This document shows positions 45,559 to 52,993 of a stretch of 64,000 nucleotides of DNA, in pieces (position 1 is the first letter of the stretch; each line of letters starts with the position of its first letter). The notes under the pieces were generated by a model. The model did not search any database, was not told where the DNA came from, and saw only the letters and a list, made by a program, of their open reading frames with translations. The position numbers and the translations under genes were made by a program. The stretch comes from Arthrobacter sp. PvP023 (GTDB lineage Bacteria; Actinomycetota; Actinomycetes; Actinomycetales; Micrococcaceae): NCBI RefSeq assembly GCF_017832975.1, contig NZ_JAFIBI010000001.1, positions 434,001-498,000 on the forward strand, read 5' to 3'.

Positions 45559-47054
45559 TGGTGCACCTCCGCGTCGAAGCCGGAGGCGAAGCGGTCCATG
45601 ATGCCCGGAATATTGTTGGTGGGGCGGTACTGGTCCACGCGGTCGTTGAAGTCGGAGCCGATGATCTGCTGGGCACGCGCGGGGTCGGTGGCCAGGAGGT
45701 TCTGGTAGGCCGGCAGGGTGTCCTGCTCGATGAGGGCCCAGCGCTGGTCGGCGTTGGCGATATTACCGTCCGGAAAGCCCGTGGTGAAGTCCGTGCGGAA
45801 CTGGGCGGGATTGTCCCAATTGGTGAAGGGCACGTTCTCCGGGCCGGGGCTTTCCACGCTGAACTTGTAGGGGAACACCTCGGGGTAGCTTTTCGCGCCC
45901 GGGATGGACGGTTCGCCGGCCAGAGTGACCATGTACGTCACTGCCTCCCCGCCAGCGTGGCTGCGCATGGCGTCGTAGTCGTCGGCGATGATTTCGTTTT
46001 GCTCGCGGTACAGGAGTGCGGTGTTGCCTTCCTGCACCTGGGCGGGTTCGCCGGAGTCGATCTGTGACCAGGCGCGTGCTGTCGGGTGATCGATCACACC
46101 GGAGTCTCGGAGCCGCTTGATTTCGTCCAGTCCGCCAGTCATATAAGCCTGGTGCTGCCGGGCCTGGTCAAGGAAGATCTCCTTGTTCATGTCCAGCATG
46201 CTGGTTTCGTAGAACTTGATCTCCTGGTCGGTCATGCCTGCAAGCTGCTCGATCTGATCCAGCATGGGAAGCGGAATGTCCGAGGCCGGGTTGTCCACGA
46301 TCTGCTGGGCGAGGTCCCGCATCATGGCCATGTCCTTGAATCCGCCGGCAAATGACGGGCCGATCATGTTGGCCATGCCCGCCCACTGGAGGTCTGGGTT
46401 GGACAGATACGCCTGGCCGTAGAAATCGTAGACCTTCTTGATGGTCTCCCAGTTGTACTCCGTGCCCTTGGAAGTATCCCAGTCGGCGGGGTCGATGCCC
46501 ATGTCCCGCATGGCCTGCTGGTTCCAATAGTCCGTGAGGAAGGCCGAATACTCCGGCGAGTTCTTGCTAATCAGCCCGGAGTCGGCAGCCGCGTCGAGGG
46601 CGGCCTTCGCTGCGTCGGGGTTAGCAAGCGCCCAGTTCCTAAACTCGTCACTGTCCAGGTAGTCATAGCGTTCCTCCGGCGTCATGCCGTTGAGCCGGTC
46701 CGTCAGTTCCTGGGCGGCGCCGTCCGTCGGAGAATTGCCACCGGTGCCGGGGCCGCCCGAGCCGCCCGCGCCGCCGCCTGCTGAACCGGTGCTGGCCCGG
46801 TCCTGCTGCTCGGCGTTCTGCAGCAGCGCTTTGGATGCGCTGTGGATGCCCGCCGCCGCAGCCCTGAGTGTCTTCGCGTGTGAGCCGTTCCAGTCGCTGC
46901 GGAAACGCTCGCCGTCGTTGCCTTTCCAGGGGCTGGAGGCGATGGAGCCGCCCAACTGTTGCCCCAGCTGCTCCAGCCGGCTTGCACCTTTCGCCAGATC
47001 CTTCGCGAGCTGGCGTAGCTGTGCGACGTCCGCACCGTAGAAGTTCCCCGCCAC
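45555..47054 (-). CDS. Large protein with an N-terminal WXG100 (type VII secretion) domain
   Basis: 499 aa. Residues 1-95 form a WXG100-type helical hairpin with the WxG motif W43-K-G45 (SPWKGNDGERF), as in ESX/type VII secretion substrates. A Gly/Ser/Thr-rich linker (about 90-112) leads to a roughly 385-residue C-terminal region of mostly helical character (DRLNGMTPEERYDYLD; QIEQLAGMTDQEIKFYE). I cannot match that region to a known toxin or enzyme fold. No ESX machinery genes are in the window. The downstream lipoprotein gene overlaps by 4 nt. Confidence 0.82.
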   Translation of the reverse strand: MAGNFYGADVAQLRQLAKDLAKGASRLEQLGQQLGGSIASSPWKGNDGERFRSDWNGSHAKTLRAAAAGIHSASKALLQNAEQQDRASTGSAGGGAGGSGGPGTGGNSPTDGAAQELTDRLNGMTPEERYDYLDSDEFRNWALANPDAAKAALDAAADSGLISKNSPEYSAFLTDYWNQQAMRDMGIDPADWDTSKGTEYNWETIKKVYDFYGQAYLSNPDLQWAGMANMIGPSFAGGFKDMAMMRDLAQQIVDNPASDIPLPMLDQIEQLAGMTDQEIKFYETSMLDMNKEIFLDQARQHQAYMTGGLDEIKRLRDSGVIDHPTARAWSQIDSGEPAQVQEGNTALLYREQNEIIADDYDAMRSHAGGEAVTYMVTLAGEPSIPGAKSYPEVFPYKFSVESPGPENVPFTNWDNPAQFRTDFTTGFPDGNIANADQRWALIEQDTLPAYQNLLATDPARAQQIIGSDFNDRVDQYRPTNNIPGIMDRFASGFDAEVHQ

Positions 47055-47141
47055 TTTTCCCCCTGGTTGAAGTCCACGGCAAGCCTAGCGGCTCTGGCGG
47101 GACGCGGCGATGGGGAGGACTCCCCGTGGCGGTTCCGGCTT

Positions 47142-47609
47142 TCAGGCGTCCAACAGTCCGGTGGTTCGGTACGGGATGACCTCGCGCAGGAACATGCTGG
47201 TGGAGGTGCGAACGATGCCGGGGCAGAGGCGGATTTCCTCGGACACCCGGTAGAGGTCATCCGGGCTTTTGGCGACCACCCGGATGAGGAGATCGGTGTC
47301 GCCGGCCGGCGCGTGGCATTCCAGGACTTCGGGGATCTTGCGCAGCGCGGCGATGGCCTCGTTCAGATGGCTCTGGTCAAGTTCGGCGCTCACCGCTGCG
47401 GCGACGCCCCGGCCGAGCGCGGAAGGCAGCACACGGCTGCTGTTGGGGCGGAGGGCGCCCGACGCCGTCATCCGTTCCAGGCGCGACTGTACAGTTCCGC
47501 GCGCCAGGCCCAGCTTCTGTGCCAGCACCATGATGGGCACGCGGGGGTCGTCGTCCAGTGCGGCAAGGATCCGCCGGTCCGTTGGATCGAGTTCCTGCAA
47601 TCTGACCAC
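47142..47609 (-). CDS. Lrp/AsnC family transcriptional regulator
   Basis: 155 aa from the GTG at 47609. HTH segment DPTDRRILAALDDDPRVPIMVLAQKLGLARGTVQSRLERM, then the ligand domain with HAPAGDTDLLIRVVAKSPDDLYRVSEEI. The frame is open to a TTG at 47651, but that codon lies inside a perfect palindrome, so I take the internal GTG, just after GCAGGAA. It has its own promoter and a likely autoregulatory operator. Its targets are unknown. Confidence 0.88.
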   Translation of the reverse strand: MVRLQELDPTDRRILAALDDDPRVPIMVLAQKLGLARGTVQSRLERMTASGALRPNSSRVLPSALGRGVAAAVSAELDQSHLNEAIAALRKIPEVLECHAPAGDTDLLIRVVAKSPDDLYRVSEEIRLCPGIVRTSTSMFLREVIPYRTTGLLDA

Positions 47610-47634
47610 TTCCTGCCTGCTCGCGCCTTGGTGG

Positions 47635-47651
47635 TTGATCAGATTGATCAA
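47635..47651. promoter_or_regulatory. Palindromic operator of the Lrp gene
   Basis: TTGATCAGATTGATCAA, a perfect 7-3-7 palindrome. It lies between the promoter and the start codon, so Lrp binding there would repress its own gene. Confidence 0.7.
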
Positions 47652-47674
47652 AGAAGCACCAGCTCGTTGCGCCT

Positions 47675-47704
47675 ACTGTAGGGCTTCTGTTGAAATGATG
47701 GCAA
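47675..47704 (-). promoter_or_regulatory. Promoter of the Lrp gene
   Basis: -35 TTGCCA (47704-47699) and -10 TACAGT (47680-47675), spacing 18 nt, reading leftwards. The transcription start would fall near 47668. Confidence 0.6.
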
Positions 47705-47890
47705 CAAGGGACGCAGGCTACCGCCGGATCCCGCAGGCTACAGGAGCCCCGGCACACCACCCGGTCCCTGGACAAGGCTTCCCGCAAGGACGCCGCCGCT
47801 GATTGACGCTTGTTCACGCATAGTCTTTCCGCAATTTATTTCCGTCAGCAGTGCAACGGGTCCGGAGCCACGCTCCCGGGCCCGGCACGG

Positions 47891-47952
47891 CAAGAGCCCC
47901 TGAGCCACCGATTCCGGATCACCCGGGGTGTTCGGTAGTTGAGGGGCTCTTG
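47891..47952. repeat. Inverted repeat upstream of gluQ
   Basis: Perfect 11-bp arms CAAGAGCCCCT (47891-47901) and AGGGGCTCTTG (47942-47952) separated by 40 nt. It ends just before the gluQ -10 box. It might be a terminator for leftward transcription or a transcript-level control element. Confidence 0.55.
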
Positions 47953-47964
47953 TGTTGTCCGGAT

Positions 47965-47970
47965 TAGGCT
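47965..47970 (+). promoter_or_regulatory. -10 box of leaderless gluQ mRNA
   Basis: TAGGCT is 6 nt before ATG 47977. Confidence 0.55.
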
Positions 47971-47976
47971 GGTGCC

Positions 47977-48873
47977 ATGACATCAGCCGGCCGTTTCGCT
48001 CCGAGCCCTTCCGGCGAACTGCACGTGGGAAACCTCCGGACGGCGATCCTGGCCTGGCTCTTCGCCCGCTCCACCGGCCGGCGTTTCCTGATGCGCGTGG
48101 AGGACCTGGACCGGGCCCGTGCGGGTGCCGAGGCGGAGCAGCTCCGCGATCTGGCGGCCATCGGTGTGACCTGGGACGACGGCGTCGTGCGCCAAACGGA
48201 ACGCGAGCCGCTGTATGCGGAAGCGATCGGCGGTCTCGCCGCCGCGGGCCTGACCTACGAATGCTTCTGCACCCGGCGCGAAATCCAGGAAGCGCCGTCC
48301 GCGCCGCATGCCCCGCAAGGTGCGTACCCGGGGACGTGCCGGAACCTGGACCCGGCGGAACGTGAGTTCAAGAGAACCATTCGGCCCGCTGCCGTCCGGC
48401 TTCGCTCGACCGTGACCGACTGGACGGTGCAAGACAGGCTGCATGGCACATACACGGGGGTGGTGGACGACTTCGTACTGCGCCGGAATGACGGGGTGAC
48501 TGCCTACAACCTGGCGGTGGTGGTGGATGACGCGGCGCAGGGGATCGACCAGGTGGTGCGCGGGGACGACCTGCTGCCCTCCACCCCCCGCCAGGCCTAC
48601 CTGGCTTCCCTCTTGAATATTCCAGTTCCGGAATATGCCCACGTGCCGCTGGTGGTGAATTCCGACGGCGCGCGGCTGGCCAAGCGAGACGGCGCCGTGA
48701 CCCTGGCCGATCTTGCCGCGGCCGGGTTGGATGCCGGGCGCGTCCGCGACATCATCCTGGAGTCGCTGGGGCTCCCGGCCGGACCACTGCAGGGGGCCCT
48801 TGCCCACTTTGATCCTTCGGCGCTGCCGTTGGAGCCGTGGGTGTGGCCCGGCATACCGGACGCAGGCGCGTAG
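47977..48873 (+). CDS. gluQ: Glutamyl-Q tRNA(Asp) synthetase
   Basis: 298 aa truncated glutamyl-tRNA-synthetase paralogue that attaches glutamate to queuosine 34 of tRNA(Asp). It has the catalytic domain only; the anticodon-binding half of GluRS is missing, as expected for GluQ-RS. The HIGH-like motif is FAPSPSGELHVGN (7-19). The zinc-site pattern C-x-C...Y-x3-C is visible in ECFCTRRE...AYPGTC, and the KMSKS-like motif is LAKRDGA (about 233-239). Followed by an HD-domain gene after 9 nt. Confidence 0.92.
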   Translation: MTSAGRFAPSPSGELHVGNLRTAILAWLFARSTGRRFLMRVEDLDRARAGAEAEQLRDLAAIGVTWDDGVVRQTEREPLYAEAIGGLAAAGLTYECFCTRREIQEAPSAPHAPQGAYPGTCRNLDPAEREFKRTIRPAAVRLRSTVTDWTVQDRLHGTYTGVVDDFVLRRNDGVTAYNLAVVVDDAAQGIDQVVRGDDLLPSTPRQAYLASLLNIPVPEYAHVPLVVNSDGARLAKRDGAVTLADLAAAGLDAGRVRDIILESLGLPAGPLQGALAHFDPSALPLEPWVWPGIPDAGA

Positions 48874-48876
48874 GCT
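48871..48876 (+). promoter_or_regulatory. -10 box of a leaderless mRNA (HD gene)
   Basis: TAGGCT, overlapping the gluQ stop, is 6 nt before ATG 48883, so this gene may be expressed from its own promoter although it follows gluQ closely. Confidence 0.5.
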
Positions 48877-48882
48877 GGAACC

Positions 48883-49488
48883 ATGCCAGAAACAGGAACC
48901 ACGGACGCAAACGTCCCCCAGCCACGATTCACTGTTGAGACGGCCAAGGTCCTCGCCGAAGTTGCCCATAACCGCCAGAAGGACAAGCTCAAGCGGCCGT
49001 ACCGCGAACATGTTCTCGCCGTCGGCGATGCGCTGGCGGACTTCGACGACGACATCCGGATTGCCGGCTACCTGCACGACATCGCGGAGGACACCCCCAT
49101 CACCCGGCAGGCTTTGCTGGACATGGGCGTTTCCGAACGCGCCGTCGGCATCATTGAGCGTGTCACCAAGCGGTTGCACGACAACCCGGACGACTACCAG
49201 GCCGGCATCCGTTTCATCGCCGAGGACCATGACGCCACCCTGGTCAAAATTGCCGACAACGCCCACAACTCACTGCCCGAGCGAGTCAAGGCGCTGGCGG
49301 AAAAGTGGCCGGACAAGCCGCCCGTCACCCGCTATGACGACGCCCGGCCGGTGCTCTACGACGCTGTGCCCGTTGAAGAAATCCGGTTGATCCTGGCCCG
49401 CGTCAACCCCTGGTTGCTGGAAGAACTGGATGACCGCCTGGACGAGGCGGACGACACCGACTACGAGAACCTCTCCTACGAGTCCTAG
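48883..49488 (+). CDS. HD-domain phosphohydrolase (SpoT-like hydrolase domain)
   Basis: 201 aa with an HD metal-dependent phosphohydrolase domain like that of RelA/SpoT hydrolases: RPYREHVLAVGDALADF (His43), AGYLHDIAEDTPIT (His65-Asp66 with the following ED) and ATLVKIADNAHN. The synthetase and regulatory domains of Rel are absent, so it resembles small alarmone hydrolases or MESH1-type enzymes. Substrate specificity (ppGpp or another nucleotide) is not certain. It converges with the esterase gene with a 4-nt overlap of the ends. Confidence 0.85.
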   Translation: MPETGTTDANVPQPRFTVETAKVLAEVAHNRQKDKLKRPYREHVLAVGDALADFDDDIRIAGYLHDIAEDTPITRQALLDMGVSERAVGIIERVTKRLHDNPDDYQAGIRFIAEDHDATLVKIADNAHNSLPERVKALAEKWPDKPPVTRYDDARPVLYDAVPVEEIRLILARVNPWLLEELDDRLDEADDTDYENLSYES

Positions 49489-50996
49489 CGGACGCCCTCC
49501 CAGAGGGCCCGTTCCCATGGCCGGGGGTCGTCAACGACTCCCGAACCGGTATTGAAAAGCATGGTGGCACGGCGTTCGAGATCGTAGCCGGGCCACCCCG
49601 GATCGCCTGCAGAGGCGAAGGAAATCCACGCGGCGTGCATGGCATCAGCCAGTTCCTGCGGCGGGTCTGTTCCAAGCAGCGGTCCGAAGAGCCTGGAATC
49701 CGTGTCCAGGGTGTCGAAAACGAACGGCACTTCCACGGCGTGGACTGCGCCGAGGCCGGGAGCGGCCCACGCAAATTCGTACATGTACGTGCGCGCCGAC
49801 GTCGTAGACGCTGCCTTCGCGTGGGCATCCGCCAGGCGGAGCGCCGGAATCCGCACCCACCAGTCGGTTTCCACGGCGGCAAGCAGCTCGCCGGGAGTAC
49901 TTCCCGGATAGTGGGACCGGTATTCGCGCAATGCCGTCTCGGCGGGGAGCCCGTACACGCTGATTGGCGGGAAGCCGTCCACACTCCTGGACTCGGCCAG
50001 GTCCCGCTCCGTGACCTTGGCGATTACCCCGGTAATGGCAAGGAACAGCTTCCAGTCCTCGGTATTGCTGCCGACCATAAGGTCCACTGTGGAGCCGGCG
50101 CCGGCAGCGATCCGTTCGATGGGGCTGCGCGGAACGATATCGCCTTCGACTGTCGGTTGCCAGAGCATCGAACTGGCAACCACCTCGGGTCCCCAGCGCG
50201 CCGGGTCCGGACGGGCCGCCAGGTCCGCCTTTAGCTCCGTCTGCGCCGCGAGGAACCGCTGAACGGGGACCGCGGCCATTGCCTCCCGGGTCTGCGGAAC
50301 GCCGAGCTTCTCGGAAAGGAATCCGCCGATCCTTTGGGCCGTCTGGGTGGGAAGGGCATGGTGGGCGGCGCCACTTTGCAGGATGGCCCGACGGAACAGC
50401 CCCTCGGCGCGGGGCATCGAGAGGAGAACGCCGATGCTCATGGCACCTGCCGACTGGCCAAACACGGTGACGTTGGCGGGATCGCCGCCGAAGGCTGCAA
50501 TGTTGTCACGGACCCACTCCAGGGCCGCCACCTGGTCGAGGAGGCCGATGTTCGCCTGCCCGTCCCCAAGGTCCAGGAACCCGTCGGCGCCGACGCGCCA
50601 GTTGATCACCACACAAACGACACCGTCCCTGGCGAAGTTCGTGCCGTTGTACGCCGCTGTAGAGCCGATTTCGAACGCGCCGCCCTGGATCCAGACCATA
50701 ACCGGCAGGCCGCGGCTGCCGTGGTCCGGTGTCCAGACGTTGAGGTTCAGGCAGTCCTCGCCGGCCAGGGCCGTGTCCCACTCCGTACCCGCACTTTCCG
50801 GAGGGGCAAGCTGGAAAGGGGCCGTGCCGTACTGAATGGCGTCCCGCACTCCGCTCCAGGGCTGGACCGGCTGCGGCGGCCGAAGCCGGTTCGCGCCAGC
50901 TGTCGACGCCGCGAACGGAATGCCCAGGAAACGGTGCACGCCGTCGGCGATGCTGCCGCGCAGCCGGCCGTGCGTGGTCTTGACTATTGTGTCCAT
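49485..50996 (-). CDS. Carboxylesterase (type B / para-nitrobenzyl esterase family)
   Basis: 503 aa alpha/beta-hydrolase. Nucleophile Ser182 in VFGQSAGAMS, oxyanion-hole motif VWIQGGAFEIGS and the EDCLNLNVWTP signature of type B carboxylesterases. The catalytic Glu and His lie in the second half as usual. No signal peptide, so probably cytoplasmic. The ATG at 50996 is set by GGAGGTG 6 nt upstream; the GTG at 51005 overlaps that site. The substrate is unknown, and the neighbours do not help. Confidence 0.92.
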   Translation of the reverse strand: MDTIVKTTHGRLRGSIADGVHRFLGIPFAASTAGANRLRPPQPVQPWSGVRDAIQYGTAPFQLAPPESAGTEWDTALAGEDCLNLNVWTPDHGSRGLPVMVWIQGGAFEIGSTAAYNGTNFARDGVVCVVINWRVGADGFLDLGDGQANIGLLDQVAALEWVRDNIAAFGGDPANVTVFGQSAGAMSIGVLLSMPRAEGLFRRAILQSGAAHHALPTQTAQRIGGFLSEKLGVPQTREAMAAVPVQRFLAAQTELKADLAARPDPARWGPEVVASSMLWQPTVEGDIVPRSPIERIAAGAGSTVDLMVGSNTEDWKLFLAITGVIAKVTERDLAESRSVDGFPPISVYGLPAETALREYRSHYPGSTPGELLAAVETDWWVRIPALRLADAHAKAASTTSARTYMYEFAWAAPGLGAVHAVEVPFVFDTLDTDSRLFGPLLGTDPPQELADAMHAAWISFASAGDPGWPGYDLERRATMLFNTGSGVVDDPRPWERALWEGVR

Positions 50997-51092
50997 GCCT
51001 AGCACCTCCCGGCTCGAGGGTTTCCGGCCATAGGGACACCTTGGCAGCCCGCGGTGGTGCTGTTGAAGGGCCGAAGGTCACCCCTTGGCGGT

Positions 51093-52343
51093 CTAGCCCG
51101 TCGAGACCTTCCGCTCCATCTGTTCCAGAGCCGCGGTCATCTTGTGGGTGCCGCGCTTCTCGTCAATGACAATTGAAACGCCCAGCGCCAGCACGATCAC
51201 CAGCAAGCAGATGGGCACGGAGACCCCGGCAGCGGCGAGCCCCACGCTGCCCGCCAGTGCCGCGAGGACGCCCGCCGCGACGGCAATGACCGTGCGGTCC
51301 ACGCAGATCATCACGCTGTACAGCCATGTGAGGGAGAGTTTGAACAGCGCTACGGGGACCGCAATGCTGGTCACGGCCACGGCGGCGCTGATGTGCGCCT
51401 CATGGTCGATGTAGTAGGCGGCCACGTGCAGTCCGGCGCCGGTTGCGGCGATGGCAGCAAAGATGGGGATGTGGCCGTAGCCGAAGAAGAACGAGCGGTG
51501 CCGTTGAAGATGGAGGGCGCGGCCGGCGGGCAGGATGAAGTAGATCCACCACATGGCGAAGGCCAACGCCGTGCCGCCGAAACCCACCAGGGCGGCGTCG
51601 ACGCTCCAGCCATGGTTTGCCACGATGGCGCGGAGCGTTTCGATGGCACCGATCAGGCATTCACCGAGGGCGATGATGGCCAGCAGGCCGTAGCGTTCTG
51701 CGATGTGGTGCGCATGCCACGGGGTCCGCATGGAGCGTTCCGCCACGTACGGCGTCGCCATTTCCAGGACGTAGAGGGGGACGGTCAGCAGGATGGTGGT
51801 CAGCAAGTCCGCCTGAATGATCAGCACTGCGATCCACCCGAGCTGCACCACGCCAAGGTAGGTGGCGTAGCGCAGGCAGGTCTGGCGGCGGGCCGGGTCC
51901 TGCCGCGCGGCACGCAGCCACTGGAACACCAGGGCCAGGCGCATGATCACGTAGCCGCCCACTATGACGGCGTTGTCCACATGGTCGCCCTCCGCCAGCG
52001 AGTGGAACAGCGGCTCGATCCCCATGGCCAGAATGAGGACACCAAGCAGCTGGATCATGGTGACCACCCGGAAAACCCAGTCATCCGTGTCGTACGCGCT
52101 GGCTAACCAGGTGAAGTTGATCCATGCCCAGATGACGGCAAACATCGTGAACGAGAACCCCAGCAGCCCGGCACCGAAGTGGGCCCCGGCGATCTCGTGG
52201 GCGAACTGGCTTCCGGCCACTCCGAACGCAATCACGAAGGTGAGGTCGAAAAACAGCTCCAGCGGAGTGGCTGCCCGGTGCTGCTCATGCGGGTCGCGGC
52301 CGCCCATGCGGGCCATGGCATGCCTGAGGGGGTTGGAAGACAT
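51093..52343 (-). CDS. Low-temperature-requirement A (LtrA) family membrane protein
   Basis: 416 aa with about 12 membrane helices. The LtrA opening is clear: HEQHRAATPLELFFDLTFVIAFGVAGSQFAHEI. The central part contains the conserved LLAIIALGECLIGAIE. The biochemical role of the family is unknown; it was named for a Listeria cold-growth mutant. It is the last of three tightly spaced leftward genes: the start is only 3 nt after the stop of the PaxB-like gene and has no good ribosome site, so translation is probably coupled. Confidence 0.92.
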   Translation of the reverse strand: MSSNPLRHAMARMGGRDPHEQHRAATPLELFFDLTFVIAFGVAGSQFAHEIAGAHFGAGLLGFSFTMFAVIWAWINFTWLASAYDTDDWVFRVVTMIQLLGVLILAMGIEPLFHSLAEGDHVDNAVIVGGYVIMRLALVFQWLRAARQDPARRQTCLRYATYLGVVQLGWIAVLIIQADLLTTILLTVPLYVLEMATPYVAERSMRTPWHAHHIAERYGLLAIIALGECLIGAIETLRAIVANHGWSVDAALVGFGGTALAFAMWWIYFILPAGRALHLQRHRSFFFGYGHIPIFAAIAATGAGLHVAAYYIDHEAHISAAVAVTSIAVPVALFKLSLTWLYSVMICVDRTVIAVAAGVLAALAGSVGLAAAGVSVPICLLVIVLALGVSIVIDEKRGTHKMTAALEQMERKVSTG

Positions 52344-52346
52344 GGG

Positions 52347-52976
52347 TCAAAGATTACCGCCGGGAGCGGACTTTCGCGCTCGAAGCACAAGCCAGATGTA
52401 GGCGAGGTCGAAGACGCTGCAGAGGGCGCCGAGGCCCAGGATGAGCGGTGAGTTCCCGAACCAGCCGAACACGACCGTAGGTGCCAGGGTGCCAATCCAC
52501 TTCCCAACGGCGATCAGCATCGATTGACCCCGCGGGCCGCCGCGGGCCACGAACATCGCGATGAAAAGCCCGGACATCAGCAGGTTCTGCAGGAAGGCCG
52601 CATAGCGGGAGGCCTGGTCCCAGCCGAACTCCACCACGAACAGCAGCTGAACGGCAAAGGCGGTGACTCCCAGGAGCAGCGCCCAGCCGAGGAAGAGCTT
52701 CCGCGTCACCCAGGCGGGAAGCTCGGCCCGGCCGAACCTCACGAACGTGTACAGGATGGCGACGTCCGCCAGCGCCCACACAATGTTGATGACGCCCTGG
52801 ACGGAAAGCACTGTCGCCACGGAACGCGAGGCGAAAATGGCCTCCCACGCGAAGTTCAGCGCCAGGGCTGCTGCCGGGATGGCGTAGGTCCTGTCCCGGA
52901 ATCCGATCCGGATTGCCTCAACGTACACCGCCGTCCAGGCGACGCCGCTGACAACAGTGAGGAACAGGATCATCAT
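52347..52976 (-). CDS. Integral membrane protein resembling Pyr4/PaxB-type terpene cyclases
   Basis: 209 aa, about seven membrane helices and very short loops. Helix 2 contains ALNFAWEAIF with Asn41-x-x-Trp44-Glu45, and the last helix has VFDLAYIW with Asp190. A Glu after N-x-x-W in helix 2 and an Asp in the last helix are the catalytic acids of the fungal membrane terpene cyclases Pyr4 and PaxB. Size and topology also fit. No prenyltransferase or terpenoid gene is near, so the activity is doubtful and only the fold relationship is proposed. It lies between the GNAT-AAA+ gene (17 nt) and LtrA (3 nt). Confidence 0.7.
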   Translation of the reverse strand: MMILFLTVVSGVAWTAVYVEAIRIGFRDRTYAIPAAALALNFAWEAIFASRSVATVLSVQGVINIVWALADVAILYTFVRFGRAELPAWVTRKLFLGWALLLGVTAFAVQLLFVVEFGWDQASRYAAFLQNLLMSGLFIAMFVARGGPRGQSMLIAVGKWIGTLAPTVVFGWFGNSPLILGLGALCSVFDLAYIWLVLRARKSAPGGNL

Positions 52977-52993
52977 AGAACGCGCGTGGGAAC

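Larger units (their letters stand above)
47610..47976. other. Regulatory region between the Lrp gene and gluQ
   Basis: 367 nt with no supported gene. It holds the Lrp operator and promoter (47635-47704), a GC-rich stretch from 47705 to 47850, and an inverted repeat at 47891-47952. A minus-strand frame of about 80 codons has no family features. Confidence 0.6.

Noticed and set aside
47738..47983. An 81-codon minus-strand frame between Lrp and gluQ
   Set aside because: It crosses the gluQ start and the inverted repeat, with no family features.
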